Shown here: one piece after another, positions 1 through 13,613 of the stretch | How the letters are laid out: every line of letters begins with the position of its first letter | Position numbering within the stretch: position 1 is the stretch's first letter | Origin: Trichoderma breve | Lineage: Eukaryota > Ascomycota > Sordariomycetes > Hypocreales > Hypocreaceae | Assembly: GCF_028502605.1 (NCBI RefSeq) | Contig: NC_079233.1 | Location: forward strand, 5,394,001 to 5,458,000 | DNA: 64,000 nt | Reading direction: 5' to 3' | Notes under the pieces: model-generated | The model's database searches: none | Told to the model about the DNA's origin: nothing | The model's input: only the letters and a program-made list of their open reading frames with translations | Position numbers and translations under genes: made by a program

Positions 1-1895
1 AGAGAAAAAAAAGAAGAGTGAGAGAATGCGTGGCGGGCGAGACGAGGCGAGGGACAGGAGGGATTAGCAAGAGGTTTGGGCTTGGACATCTGGAGAATCC
101 CTCTTTTGCCTCGTGTGTATACGTGTGAGCAACTTGGTTTTGACTTTTTTATCTTTTTCTTTGTTACACCCCCTTTGTCACGCATACACCCAGCTACAAC
201 CATGTACATCAGAGAACTTGCTTGATGCCATAGCAGCAGAAGCAGCAACTTAATCCATGACGAAATTCTTCGGATGGTCACAAATCAATCTCCTTGTGCT
301 CTTCCCGTCAAGACCGGCTGTCGGCCAACAGCCTTGTGTCAACTGACATGTAGCATTGGTGCAACCTCGTGGCTTGATGGGCTCCAGCCGACTGGCCAGA
401 ATGCTTCCTTGCCAAATTTTACTCTTCTTGTCGAGAGAGACATTTCATCTCGGGATGCGTTGTCCGCACGAATCGCATGTTGTGAGCTGTTATAAGACCC
501 TTATGTATGGAGTTTAGTTCTTTTGGGGGCCCCCCCTGGTCACAGCGATCCCCCCCTTGCCGATATGTCACTTTCTTTGACCCCTGACGAATACATGTAC
601 AGGTACTCTTAGAGTATGGTTCATGTCTGTCAAGACATTTACTGTACAGTAGCAAGCCGAAGAAACCCGCATTCTGCTGTTCTTGCTGTACATCTCTTGT
701 TTTCAATGAGCAAAGAATCAAGAAACGCTTACTTCAGTGGTTCATTCATCCTGAGTACCTATGAACTCAGAAATAACAAGTTTATTTTCCACAAAATCCT
801 TAAATCAGAAGCACCAAAAACCCTCACTTCTTCCCTCGTCTCCCAATTTCTTCTTCTTCTTTTATTTGTCTATTTTCTTCCCGGTTTGCGTTCATCCCCA
901 TCCCCTGCTTTCTGTGGAACTAGCGGATCTGCTAGGCTACGGGTTCACATGAACCTTGCCCCAAACGGAGGAAACCGCATCTCCTAACATTTCCCCCCTC
1001 TCCTCTATCTAAAGCTCAGTACATGTCCTAAATGCAAAGTCATGGAGTATTACTTGTAGAACTCAATGTTCCTGCTATTCAGAGTGTAAGTCAAGAGAGA
1101 AAGGGGATATTTTGCTTTGTTTCTTTTTCTTTGCATCTTTGTCTCGTTCTTTGCCATGATGTATCTGTCCAGGTATCATGTTGTACATCTTGGCGCCTTA
1201 CAGCCTCGTTCGTCTTTACCCCTGTCAACCAACAACACAAAAAACCCAAGTCACAGCTACTCCGTCCAACATCATCACTCACACTATTCCGGACAGCGAA
1301 CCCGAGGAATCCAATCTACCATTCAAAAAGCATAAGCTACAAAACATTGCCCTGTAACACCAATCATCGCGTAACACCCCCAGCTCTTCATAATGGCCCT
1401 TCCAATAAGGCCACGGATGCACTCTCAGGCGTTACGTCCGTTGGTTTCATTTGGTACCTTTGTTCCCATTCGTCTAAATCCGTACATTTTTACCATTATC
1501 CCTTCCCCCCTCCCCCCCTTTCGTAGAAAACATATACCATACACTAGAGAGCAAAGGAAAATGTAAAGGCCGAACAGGTAAAAGGAAAATGCCGCGAGAC
1601 CCCTTTCCTCCTCAAGACATCTAGGCAAAAGGGGAAACGTTGTAAATGTGCAAGAGGTATCATATCAACTCTAGGCTGCTATCCCCAAAACGCTAAATTT
1701 TCGCGAAATCACTGTGCCATCAATCAGAAGAATGCTCTTAATATCGTGATATCTGCCAGCCGTCTTAGCCGGAAGATGAAGCTGTCAAGGGTTTGAGCCC
1801 TTGCAAATCTCATATAGACTCTTAGTCTATACTTCTGTATGATGGTGATGAATAATTGACCCGGAGTGGCAGTTCCAGCTTTGCGGGTGGCTTCT
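1..1895. other. intergenic, no gene seen
   Basis: The short open frames here resemble no known family and have no convincing splice signals. The stretch holds a purine-rich start (1-55), runs of C near 527-560, a pyrimidine-rich tract near 826-890, and a perfect 12-bp palindrome centred on GTAC at 640-651. The right part should include the 3' UTR of the minus-strand methyltransferase gene. Confidence 0.6.
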
Positions 1896-3286
1896 CTAGG
1901 CACTTGTCGGCGACAGTACAGGCGGCTGTGACGCTTGCAGAGGCGGTGGCAGGGGCCGTCCACCAGGTTTCCTGGCTGTCCAGATGTGTCTGTATGCGGA
2001 TTAATAACAATTCTGTCGAAACAACTTGATAGCGTCATTGGACTGGCAAGTAACTTACAGAGTGCAGTAGGCGTGGTAGCGCAGAATGCAAATCTCCTTC
2101 TTGACTCTGTTACAGAGGTCTTGAATGTCTTCTTTCGTCATGCCGAGTTTATCAATCATAGGCATCATGCTCATGGCCTCGAGGCCTAGACTGAGGGCGA
2201 GATTGAACCAGCGAGCAGTTTCCCGGGTGTGGCGCTCGGGAGACCACGGGTTCACGTAGCACCGCATCGTAGTTTCAGTAAAATCGGTGAAACCAGCGGC
2301 TTCCATATTGTCTCGGGCACCTTCACATGACACTGTGACGTTTCGTTGATATCGACGCATGGCGCGCTGGAACAGGTGAGCCCACTCGCGCAGGGCCGAA
2401 TGAGTAGGGATATTATCATCCTCCCACTGTGGTGCCCAGTCTACCTCTATGTGCTCGATAAATCCCCCAGGGACCAAGTGCCTACACTACTCGTTAGATT
2501 CACGTGAACAAGCCGTGGGGTATAGCAGCTACTTACTCAAAGACTTTGTGATAAATAGCAGGCCAGTTACTGTCCTTGATACTACCGTAGAGCAATCGAA
2601 GGTGAATCAAGTCGCAGTCTCGAAGCAGTGGCTCCCATGAAGGCTCCTCAATGTCAAACTGCATAGTAGTTACACCGCGGGGAATGCTGTTGGCAATATG
2701 TTAGAGCCCGGGAAAAGTAAGGTTTTCCGGATCGCAACTTACAGAGCTGGCTGAATCTGGTTGAGATCGACAGCCAGGACTTGAGCATCATGGGCGAAGC
2801 TGGATATTGTGAGCACGGCAATTTAGTCGGGTTGGATTGATGCACATGTTGAGACTTACTCTTCTACTAAGTTGAATGCCCAGATGCCTGTACCGGTTCC
2901 GAGATCCATAATCCTTGGCTGCCCTTCTTTGTCCAAGGGAGCCTCAGAGATGCGATCTTCTCTTGCCACCATGAAGAATTTGTGAAAGATATCTAGTCTA
3001 TTGAGCTCCTCCTAGATGATGTTGTCAGAATCGATACGTGGGGTACTGACATGAAGCAGAAACAAAGACAAACCTTGTCAATGGGGAAGAGGTACTTCCC
3101 AGGCTTCCAAGAACCATAAAAGCGGCCGTGCTCCCAAAATCCGGCCTGAAGAACTCGCTCTGCAGGTTGACTTGGCGGCTCACTGGCCGGATCCCCAACA
3201 GTTAGTCGCAGACTTGCGTTGGGCGAAGGCGGAGCAACAATAGCTGGGGAGGGTGGAACACACCCATTTCGAGCGTTGAGCGACAT
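1896..3286 (-). CDS. lae1: LaeA/Lae1-family methyltransferase, global regulator of secondary metabolism
   Basis: Six exons on the minus strand: 3286-3074, 3011-2860, 2799-2743, 2686-2537, 2481-2059 and 1989-1896, giving 362 aa. Residues about 105-113 hold the SAM-binding motif I ([11 protein letters not shown]), followed by [15 protein letters not shown] and [12 protein letters not shown]. The C-terminus reads [16 protein letters not shown], typical of LaeA/Lae1. In the family this nuclear protein works with velvet proteins (VeA/VelB) and controls secondary metabolite clusters and development. The start at 3286 (context GCCATGTCG) is preferred, but an in-frame ATG at 3319 would add 11 residues. 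Intron 1 has a GTTTGT donor and the last intron splits codon CT|A. Fungi carry many LaeA-like paralogues, so orthology to Lae1 itself rests on the whole-length pattern and is less sure than the family call. Confidence 0.8.
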
Positions 3287-5700
3287 GGCGACCGTGTGAT
3301 GAGTCCTTTGGAAGATCACGAGGGGCTACGGGAGCGGCGATCCAGGTCCGGGAATGGAGTTGGCAAAATCCAGGCAATTGTTCCAGAGTCCAGGAAAGAG
3401 AAATGGGTAATTTACAGGGAAATGTAATAAGGCGACCAATCGAAATATTATCCAGCTGCAACGAGTCATTAGCAACGGATCATTATCTGAAAATGGAGAG
3501 TAATTGTGAAGGAGATTTGAGATATCTCCCGATAAGCATACTAAAGCTTCAGGTCATACCAAAAGATAGAGAGGAGGAAAAAAGAATAATCAAGGAAATG
3601 TGTGAAATCGCAGCCGTCACCTGGCTGCTGGCAGGACGAAGAAGTAATTAACAAAATGATGTAGGAAAAGAGAAGCCGTAAAGACATAGAATCGGGAAAA
3701 GCTTCACACTTAAAAGGAAAAATGGGAAGGTGTATTCAATAAGATAAGAAAATGCAGTGAACAGTCATATGCTATGATTGGCTACCAAGGAGGAAGTCAT
3801 GTCGGCTGGGCACAGCAACTCAGTCCGGGCCGGACACAAATAGCATGCACGGCGCCTTTTCACACACATGACGATAGTGAGACAGGATGGACAAATAAAC
3901 CAAAGGGAAACAGAGCCGAATAGGCGGGCGGGCGGCAGGAGAGCAACCAGATTTATAACAAAGATAGATAGCGACTTACATGAAGAAATTCAACTGGTCG
4001 AAATCCCAACGACGTGACACGGATGCCGATGTATGTATCACGAGAGTGCGCCGTGCAGATGTTGGAGGGTAGATTAAGCGATGATTCGATCTTCGTTCGT
4101 GATGTGTTTTAGGAAGCCGCTGGGCTGGACTCTGATGGGGCTCCTTGGATGAGCTCGAGTACATGTATCTCAGCTCCAATGACCTCAGCCACCTTTTGTC
4201 ACCAAGTCGTAATAACGAGAAGCAGCAACAAGTAGGGGGGGTAAAGGTAAACAGTGATGCAAGTCGAAGAGGAAATGGAAAGGTCTTTTAACGGCGTAGT
4301 AGCTCCGTTTGTAAGACACAAGCGAATGACGTTGAAGAGAGCGGAGAAGAGCGGTATCGAAAGTATCACGACTCCCAGGTTGAGGTCGGGATCTGTCGTT
4401 CGGCAAGCAGGAACAGGAGAGGGGGGGAGGACGGCTAGCCCTTTAAGACTGGCGCGAAACTCGGGCCCGGAGTGGACCAGAGAGGAGGGTTTGGCCGAGT
4501 CGACGGAGGCCGAGTCGAGAATCGACTCGACAGATGGTCGTTGTGAGCCGTTGGGTCAATGGCGAGTGTCGCGAGGTTCTAGGGCTCTTTGGGGTTTGGT
4601 GGATTGACGCGAGCCCGGGATGAATGGCCTGTACTAGCAAGCAACGACGAAGCCAGGGCTCTAGTGAAATTTTGGCTTCGGTTTTCCCCCCCTTCAGTCG
4701 CTCTTGGGTCGACGGGCTACCAACACAGGGCAGAGAGGCGTATGGTGTAGGTATAATTGAGACAGCAACGGCGCGAGAGGAAGCACGGGAGCGATTGTGC
4801 CGAGCCCGGTGTGTCTGGCGTGGTGGGTAAAACAAGGGAGAAGAGACACAGCGAGAGAGATGGGGGAAGCAGAGAGTGAGCGACAGAAGGGGACTGAGAG
4901 AAAGAAGGAGAGAAAAAGAGGCGAAATGGCAAATGGTATCCCGAGAAGCTGGGACGGCAAGGCAAAGCAAAGGAGTGCGAATAACAACGGTCTGAATGCC
5001 TCGACAGACACAAGATGATTTGCTGGAGCGGTTTGGCGCTAGAGCAAAAGAGCTCCGAAGCCAGAGTGGAGGGAGGCTAGACGAAGACGCGGTGGGCAGG
5101 TTTTTGGTGGTCCAGGGCGGCTCTTCTTCAGTCTTCCTTGGTCTTCCCTGTCTGGTGTGGTGTCTGGGCTGGTTTGGCTTGGTTTGGCGGGGGTTGGTGA
5201 TGTGGTGAAGGCGGTGGTTGAGAGGCTGGCTGGTGATTCAGGGCTCTGGTTCCAGCACTCGCTCTCGCATTCGCTCTCTCGCTCAAGCACGGGCACCAGC
5301 ATGGGCATGGAAGGTTGACGGGACGAAGCAGAACAGAGCAGAGCAGAAAAAAGAGCTGGGCAAGGCGAGGGCCAGCGCCAGACAGAAACAGAACAGACCA
5401 GTATGAAAGTCAGGACATGGGCAGCGGTCCCAGTGTTACCAGGAAAGCAATTAGGTGGTGTGGCGCGTGGATCCAGATGCAGGCGCCGGGCCTGGCCTGG
5501 CTTACTTTCCAGTTGGTACATGCGGCGGGTGTACCGCTACGGACGGCGGTGGTGGTGCTGGTATCGGTACATTCTCTGAGAAGCTGTTGAAGCCGTCCAT
5601 CCCTGCACTAAGTCCGTCCCGTGCGGCCCTCCCAGTCAACTGGCCACTGCCGCAGTCCATCTCATCTTTTCTCGGGCCGCTCTAGCCACTGCCATGGCCT
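3287..5700. other. upstream region of the Lae1-type gene
   Basis: No coding region was recognised. A TATA-like TATAAAT lies on the minus strand at 3951-3957. A purine-rich block runs from about 4780 to 5010 and is the source of several low-complexity frames. The region probably holds the promoter and leader of the methyltransferase gene; nothing finer can be supported. Confidence 0.45.
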
Positions 5701-5941
5701 TGTACTTGTAGTGCTTGTCTCGACTATGCTCTAACATTACTCGGCCTTAATCCTCCGCAGCAGCCGGGGGAAACTCCCATGCCAGCGGGTTTTGCTCATG
5801 CCGGCAGGGCAGGATGATGGGCGTATGGGATCAAAGGGGATCGCGGGACTGTGGCGGCTGTCCCGGTGGTCTGCCGAAGGGCCTGGAAAGACGGGAGCAT
5901 TCCGTGGCATGACATCAGCGTCAATGCAATCGACAGACAAG

Positions 5942-5965
5942 ACACCAGACACCAGACACCAGACA
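5942..5965. repeat. short tandem repeat, 7-bp unit
   Basis: Three perfect copies of ACACCAG followed by a partial fourth, in non-coding DNA. Confidence 0.8.
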
Positions 5966-6481
5966 CATCAAGCACCGTGACACTTCCAGCATCGAGACTG
6001 GTTAGCATGTACGAGTACTCCTAGGAAGGTAAGTGGTAGACGTTCTGGTGCTCAAGAACGTGCTAGCAATGCACCGAGCCCAGGCGGGAGGTAGTACAGA
6101 GTGCAACGTACTTGTACAAAGCAGCCCAGCCCAGCTCAGCAAATGCGTTGATGACCAACAGCCAACAACAGCCCCAACGCCAGGCCATCCCCCGGCCGCT
6201 GTGTTGGACGCTCGACGTCCTTGCATGGATTTGCAGCAAATGATATTGATACAAGACACACACACTCGCGCAACTCGCTCGCCACGCAGGCCGATGGATG
6301 CAGCATCGTTGTCTTGCCGTACATACTGTACGTGCTTGGCTGCGTATTGCATGATTTGCTTTTGCTTACCATGGTCGATTTTGATAGTGATAATCGATGG
6401 ATCTTACTAAGTAAGGCACACACCACGACGTGCTCACACCTAGTCTAGATACCTGACACGCATATGGACATCCATTACGGC

Positions 6482-6500
6482 ACATTACATTACATTACAT
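6482..6500. repeat. short tandem repeat, 5-bp unit
   Basis: A perfect run of the pentamer ACATT, nearly four units, in non-coding DNA. Confidence 0.8.
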
Positions 6501-9500
6501 ACAGCACAGGGCCTTGATCGATTGCCTCTTTCAACGCCGCTGGACGAGGCGCCAACGCTGATTCGACTAGTGGCGTCTGCATCGCCGGCTCCGTAAGTGC
6601 GCATATTCCTGCAGGTCCTGGGCCACTGCAGCTGCCCTTCACCACACCCTCACGTTTCCCTTTCATTACAACCCACCTCGAATCTGCCTTGAAATTATAC
6701 GTGTCAGTTCACTTCTTGTTTCTTGTTCTCATTCTAGTTCTAATTCTAGTTCTCGCTTGCCCAGCCCATCCATCCATCATTCCGCAGCGCCGGAAGCCAC
6801 TCCAATCCTCCCAGCCGCACCTCAAACTTTGCGACCGCCCCACGGCCCCGTTCCCCACGCCCAGGCGGCGGCCCACCTGCCAGCGCGTGTACCGGTACGA
6901 GCACTCGTACATCCACCGGTGCCGCAGCGAGTACCCGATACCTGGACTCCCCAGTGGCTCGTGTATTTTTACTGGCCGTGAAAGTGGCGGGTGTGCAAGT
7001 TGCAAGTTGCAAGTACCTACTGGACCGTACTCCGTACCCATTCGCAATCGTCCCCTGCCCAAGGCCCCGGGGATCCTTTTTCTTGTCCTCTGCCCAATCC
7101 TACGTAATCCCATGCCTGCGGCTGACCCTTATTAGTGCCCGCTGCTAGGGGGAGGGTGTATCAGATCAATGCGCTGCGCTGCTCAGTGCACTGGAGCCAG
7201 GCTTGCCAGGGGACGATGCGCCAGCCCTGTCTGTCATCAATGCCTGAGGGCCTTCGCGGCAGCTTTAGACGAGCATGTTAGTGCAAGATCGCTGGCTGGC
7301 AGTCATTTGATGCTCTGCTTGTCCTTGCCCTCCCTCCACCCCTATCCATGCTTTGCACGACCTTCCGCGGTGCCGGGCGATGCCTCTTTCTGCCTGCACT
7401 CGCATTAAAAGATTCATGGATCCATGCAGCAACTGACTTGGTGGTGACTCGTTGTGGCCAGACGCGCTGCTTTGCTCCTCAAGGGGTCCCACCCTGCCGA
7501 GATGCTTGCACGTCCTGGTAAAAATTTCGACGCTGCCTGGAGTTATTCCTTGGAGCCAACAAGCAGAAATGCAACCTTGAGCCTTTGAGCCCATGCCTAA
7601 TTCTCTCACTGCGGCGCCGGGATCGACCAGGCGGGCATCGGCGACCCTGCTGGGTAGGGCAATTGGACGTCTTGCCCTCGGAGTCAATACCACCTCTTGG
7701 TCTTGGTGGTAGTTGTTGTCTGTTGGTACCGACATATTCCGTACATGTACACACGAATATGAGTATGAGTATGGAGATGAGATCTGCGAATGGTCTGATT
7801 ACTGCTACCCAGTAGTACTAGACTATTTACTGGTACTCCATCCTCTATACTTGTAGCGCCAAAGCGAAGGCGGAGCAAGCTTGTGTCGAGGGCTGCATCG
7901 TGCGCTGAATCCGACGGCTTGGTTCCAGCGGATTCAGATGCGGCTCCAGGTTCAGTCCTGACCAGTTCTCTGGCTCCCGCACGTCCATCAGCGCCTTGCC
8001 TGGGTGTACGCTAAGGTAAATTGCAGCACTTCTCTGGCATCCAATGGTTACATGTCCTCCATATCCATAATGTTTAGCTCCCCTTTGTACGAATTGGAGT
8101 ACTATACTTGACGTACATGGTGGCATGAGCCGGTTCTGGCTATGCTAATATAGTGTGGCTTAGGATTCTCTGGTGTGACAGCCCAAGTTAAAACACTACA
8201 GAAAAAAAGGAAGATAAAGAGAAAAGAGAAAAGAGACGAACATACGAAATAGAGAAATGAGACAACATGGAAAACATTCAGCTTACATTGGACGCTGTAA
8301 GGTGGCCGGATTGGTCGCTAGCCTGCATGGACGCATCAATTTGCCCACCACCTCATGATTTGGGCTGGCCCCGGGGATCGGTGCGGCTTTCACGAGCATC
8401 GATGCCAGGATCCAATTTGGCCGGGCCGGCGTGTACGAGCACGGAGAATGCCTGCAATGCCATGAGCCCCGGTACGAATGGCAAGGAGCCTTGTGCAAAT
8501 TACAATTACGAGTGCTCGTACAGCATCATCCAGTCCTCGTACCAGACGGATACTCTGTGTTTTTTCCTCTTATAAGACAAGCTCATCACATCAGATGCTC
8601 TTTGCGCTGTCCCGGCGCGACCCGCCGAGGCCCCACTTGCGACGGGCAAAGCGCAGTCAAGAGTCAACCAACAGCAAAGAGTGAGCACCGAGGTAGAGAG
8701 CGAGGCCGTGTTTGTGACTGGTGATGCTGCATTGGCCTATATCCGTCCATGTGCGGTTCAACCACGTCCAACGTCTCTTCATGTGCAAGGGATCTCTAGC
8801 ACGAGAACTAGCACATCTTCATGTTCTTGGTACCCATCTGTGATACTCAGTACTAACGATTGTTGTGCCTTAGCTGCATACTGGTATGGGTTATCAAGAA
8901 TTCAAGTGGCTCTCAGCCCGTCCAAGTGACACTATCGTCGACGGCGACTTTGCATCTACAAGGGTCAGAGCTGCTCATGGGGCTTGGGCTACTCCATGGC
9001 GCTGGTCTGATTCTATCCATGGCTGTAACCTTCCGCATCGCAAGGCCTACCTACGACAGATTAGGTAGAGTGGTAGGCTTCTTATGAGGTAGCATTGCCG
9101 GAGTGCGGTGTAGGGAGCACACCGGCATCCGTGCGTTATACCTGCTGAAAAGAACCATCATTTCACACCGCAACATGTATGCCGTCACCACCTCATACGA
9201 GTGCTCCAGCAGACTAGAGAATTCCTCTTCTTCTTTACATGACTGGCGTCTGGAGATTCGTACTCCCATGGGGGTGCAAATTAGGCTGCTTATACCAAGT
9301 ATTGCTCGTACTACTCCCAATTTCCTCAGGGTGGTAGATACCACCCTCTCTGCCTAGCCGACATCATAGATGCAAATGGGCTGAGCTGCACGCCTCCCTT
9401 TCTGTATCGCTACAGTAACACCAGACTGCTACCAAAATTTCGATATGAGAACGTCTTGTTGCTCAATGGGCGGCTTTGCGGCGTCTCGTTGCTGATGTAC

Positions 9501-12500
9501 TTCTGACTAGCCTCAAGCTCATCACCTCGCATTATCCGAGAGCTTGATTTGCACACGCCGTAAATATTCCAATGGAGCCATCAATGTCAGAATTTTGAAG
9601 ACACCCATAAGTGTACCGTGGTAGGCACTTGCAATTACCCTGGAGACCGTGTGCTATAGAAATCATTACGATCCATTGATGCTCCTAGTATTGTACTTGC
9701 TCAGTGAGGGCTGTTCTGGGTAGGCGGTGTCCCAATCCATTGATACAACCTTGGCTGTACCTTCTCTCAGACTCTTTCCATCTCCTCAAGCTCAACTTTT
9801 TTTTCCGCCTCCATCCTCAATCCAATTTTTACCAGCGGCGGTGCTGCATCTACAATGCGGCCCAGAATCATGCGCCTCGGCCAATTTCACGCCTCCGTTG
9901 AGAGAACACGCCCGAGACGTGACTGCATAAACCTCGTACCCAACGAGTACTAAATTTCCCAAGTCCTGGGTCCGCCGAGGATACCGCAATAACATTCGAG
10001 TCTCTGAAATGCCCGCCGCTTTACATCATGGCCTCGATATCCTGGAACCAACAGCCAGCTCCACGGTAGTCATGTCCACCTGTACATGTGAATGGCTGGG
10101 TCGTTCTCCCAAGTGGTGCAGGCGGGGCTGCTCGATAGATACGATGTAACTGAGGCCAGTATTGCGCGCGCCCACTACCGCAAATTTTAACCACCCTCGG
10201 GGGAGCTGCCATACACACCCTACCCACACTCCCAGCAACGCCTCAGCGAAGCAATGACCTACTTGGGCTTTCACCTCAGCAACAATTCAACTCTACGAGT
10301 ATTCAAGACATCCTCCCCAGTGCCGTCGGGAGTCCTACTGGGATCTTCCCCTGGCCATGAAATCGGCTAGTCGCATGACACCCCGTCCCATGGCCGTACC
10401 ATGAAGTTTCCAAGTCTCGCCCACCCATGGCAGTATTAACGCCTGCTTAAAAGGCTCTTTGGGGAAAGGCGCTTTGAAAAAGAGCCACTCTCGAGTCCTT
10501 GTCGCCTTTGAATATCTTTGGGTAACTCACAATGTCGTATTGCCCAAAGGAGGGGCCACAGGACACACCAAGGACGCTCCCTTAGGAGGGCGGAGCTAGT
10601 ATCCTTTAGCCAAACGCATAAAGTCCAAGAACCAACAACACACCATCTTGACGAGGTCTTCGCCGACCGAAACACGGTCTTCCAGCTTTCATTTGTTTGT
10701 CTTCTCACCTCAGACCTGTCTCCGTAAGTTACCTGTCACTTCCTGCGTTTTCTTCGCTCCCCCTTTTCATCCTTTGCCTTTAGTGCTGAATCTCAAACAG
10801 TCATGCCACTTCCCAGCGCTTCCCCGATACTCTCCTAATGCTTGCAAATTCGGGGAATTTCGCTTGCCGTCTATAATCATTGGTAGATGACATTCATTGG
10901 CACTACCTTCCCATTGGCAACGCTCTTATCCGAAACCACTGCTCTGGAGGATGCTGAACGCTGAGCGCTGAACGCCGAATTTACGGATTGGCTTCCTTAG
11001 AGAAATTGCCGCTTCTCCTACTGGTTTACCCTTTAGTCGGGAGTGGTGCTAATTAAGCATCCCTGAACCCTGTCAACATTGTTTCATTCGCTGCACTAAA
11101 TGCTGCAGAATCGACTTCTTACAGGGTATTGGACTCCATACCTGTGCTCCCCCCGTGCGGCTGATTGTCGCTGCAAAAGGCAAAACGGCTCCTGGGTGAG
11201 AGAGCCTCCTTTGAGCTTCCAGATACGTGAGGCCATCATTAGCGATGAAGAAAACGATGTTCGCTACGGATTTCACGCTCTGTGAGTATAACTCATTCGC
11301 TGATAATGTAGACAAAAGCAACCTACCGACTGCTTGGTTACTGCTCGGTAATTTGATTGCCGGGCGGGACAAGATTAGGGTGACGTCCGTTGCGACGGCG
11401 AACAAGGATACGTCTTTTGATCCCTCTTGCAGCACCAACAACTTGACACCATTACCACTGGGATGAGAGAGAGCTGCGCAAGGCTTTACGTCACGTCTGC
11501 GGCTACTTTTACTCCGCAATCTGCATTACTGCAAGTCCGCATATCATGAACTGTCAAGTGATGCCATTTCAATTGCTAGTCTTGGCTCACTAGCCTGCAA
11601 ACCGAGTAGCCAGCCTCTGTGTAGTGCAGAAGTACGCGGATAGCAATATGGTGTTGTGATCAGTCCGTTGAAGCTCGTTCTACTAGCACGCAATCCCCGT
11701 CCAATGAACCGAGAAAATCCTACCGGTAGAAAGCAAGGGCCAGCTTGCATCAGGGGCTTCGGTGAGTCGGAATGCCACGTTGCCCGTACTTGCATGCGAC
11801 AAAACGACTAGACTTTGAAAGCTATGTTTATATGGCAGACTAAATACATGCTCATCAAAATGGACATGGCAAGGAGGAAGCTCCCCTAACCTTCACCTCG
11901 GTCGTGGGCTCCTATGAGTAACCCCATCACTCTCTCTGGCATCTTAGGGGCGGTCCGGTCTACAATTCACACGCTAGTGGAACGCAGATCACATTTACTT
12001 GGACGATTCGGTGTCCCCATGTCACGAGCGATACGCCCAGATTCAACCTTGCAGGCTTTGCAAGGAAGAGACGAATCCAAGTTCCACCTGGCAACTCCCC
12101 TTCATCCCCTGTCGTTCTAGACATCTGCACGGCGCGCCACTAGTCGTTAGCGCCTCTCGGTGAACCAAACTGTCGGGTCGAAGGAGTAGGGGTGCGAAAT
12201 TGCGGTAAATGCCACGGGAATCCTCCGCTCGTACGTTTGGAATCGCGCGCACAGAGAATCCTTTGGACAGCACAGCCCACCGGACAAGTACCTCCGCGGT
12301 TTGGGCGGCATCATATTATCAAGCCATTTGCTCGCGAGTGCTTGTTTAGGCGGCATCACTTGCTCTGATCCGCGTTCTTGGAAGACATTTGCCAAAAAAC
12401 CCAGGCCCCAGGACAGGGCCAAGGCGAAGATGGCCTCCCAACCCCGCGCCCCATCCATGTCGAGAGGAATGGTGTGCTGCTCATCTACCCTTACCGAATG

Positions 12501-13613
12501 GGCTCCCACGCCGTACCGGCCCCCCGAATGTTCAGCCTTTGCAGTTAGGAATGCCGACGCTTCGTAGCCTGAAGCGGGGCCCGTCTCCTGTCTCTAGTTG
12601 TTCTCATTGCTCTCCCACCGTAGCCAGGCATTCGGCGGCTCGGCATCGGGCCAAGCGAAGGTATCGGCGACAAGGACGAAAGGATTCATGACCACCTCGA
12701 CGCCACACAAACGCGCGGAAGCGGATCCGCGGCAAGCGATCGTTTACTCGAAGCCATTTCATTCGAATGTGCCGTCATCTGCGTGGACTAGACGCTTTCC
12801 GGTACCCTCACCCCTTGTCTTGGTAAATGCCTCAACTGGCTTTGCCGCGGCCCCCCCAGAAGTTCCTTGTGCTTTTTTGGTTTTAGCATGGCATGGACGT
12901 GGTCAGCGGAGGTCTGGAGAAGACTCCCTTCTTCGGGGTGTGAGCCAAATATCTCAATCCGGCAGGACACAATCACGGAGCGGATCGCCCTTTACCATTA
13001 ACGCCGAGGCGAAGGTCTTGGTCGGCTCACTTCACCTGGGATCATGAGCTTACTATTGCTACTACCATGATGAGATAATGGCCCCGAGGCTAGGCTTGAC
13101 GCGCAGGTGGGTTTGCTTTTACTCTCTCTCTCTCATTCATTTCCACGTGCATCCGTCGAACCAGCTGGCTTCCGGCAAATGTCATTCTGAAATGTATTTT
13201 CTGCTTTGAGAGTGTACATACATATCCGCAGTGCATACTGTGCGCCTGTCCCCGTCGTTGTTTTCGACGTTGAAAGAGGTTCAAGGGGAAAAGAAAGGGA
13301 AGGAGATAAAAAAGGAACAGCTAAACCTCAGCCTAAGCAGGAAAGTAACTGCGGCCAACCATTCTGGAAAACCTCGCCAGCCCCTTCCCGGCAACCAACT
13401 ACTCCATGACTCTCATTTTTCCCTTTATTTTTTTTTATTGATGTTTTTTTGGTCAACTTTTTTTATAGCAAAGAAAAATGCAAATAACGTAAAGGAAAAG
13501 TCGTGAGCAAAAGCTAAATTAAAGCAGACATGTAGGTATAATACCACCAAGCAAAGGCTGCCTGATGTCGCAAAGCAGCACTGGTAAGCCAATCTTCTCT
13601 CCGGTTTGACTCA

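Larger units (their letters stand above)
5701..13613. other. gene-poor intergenic tract
   Basis: About 7.9 kb without a recognisable gene. It contains a 7-bp tandem repeat at 5942-5965, a 5-bp repeat at 6482-6500, an imperfect TTCTAR run near 6733-6752, and many GTAC-centred short palindromes such as 6013-6020. The exact 9-mer TACTCCGTA lies at 7028-7036. The minus strand at about 12594-12895 looks like a broken reading frame (see findings). The right end, 13420-13510, is T/A-rich and follows the 3' end of the TFIIA gene. The open frames seen are short and of unbalanced composition. Confidence 0.5.

Noticed and set aside
3976..4179. 67-aa minus-strand frame ending at a GTAAGT
   Set aside because: Considered as an upstream exon of the Lae1-type gene, but it matches nothing in the family and no acceptor joins it in frame convincingly.
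4443..4970. 175-aa minus-strand frame
   Set aside because: Produced by a purine/pyrimidine-biased tract; low-complexity Ser/Leu/Arg content.
6689..7135. 148-aa plus-strand frame with a signal-peptide-like start
   Set aside because: The hydrophobic start comes from an imperfect TTCTAR repeat and the rest is Pro/Arg/Ser-rich without any motif.
11073..11519. 148-aa minus-strand frame
   Set aside because: Protein-like in parts but no recognisable family and no partner exons; left as unannotated intergenic.
12598..13047. 149-aa plus-strand frame
   Set aside because: No family match; the opposite strand looks more protein-like though broken.
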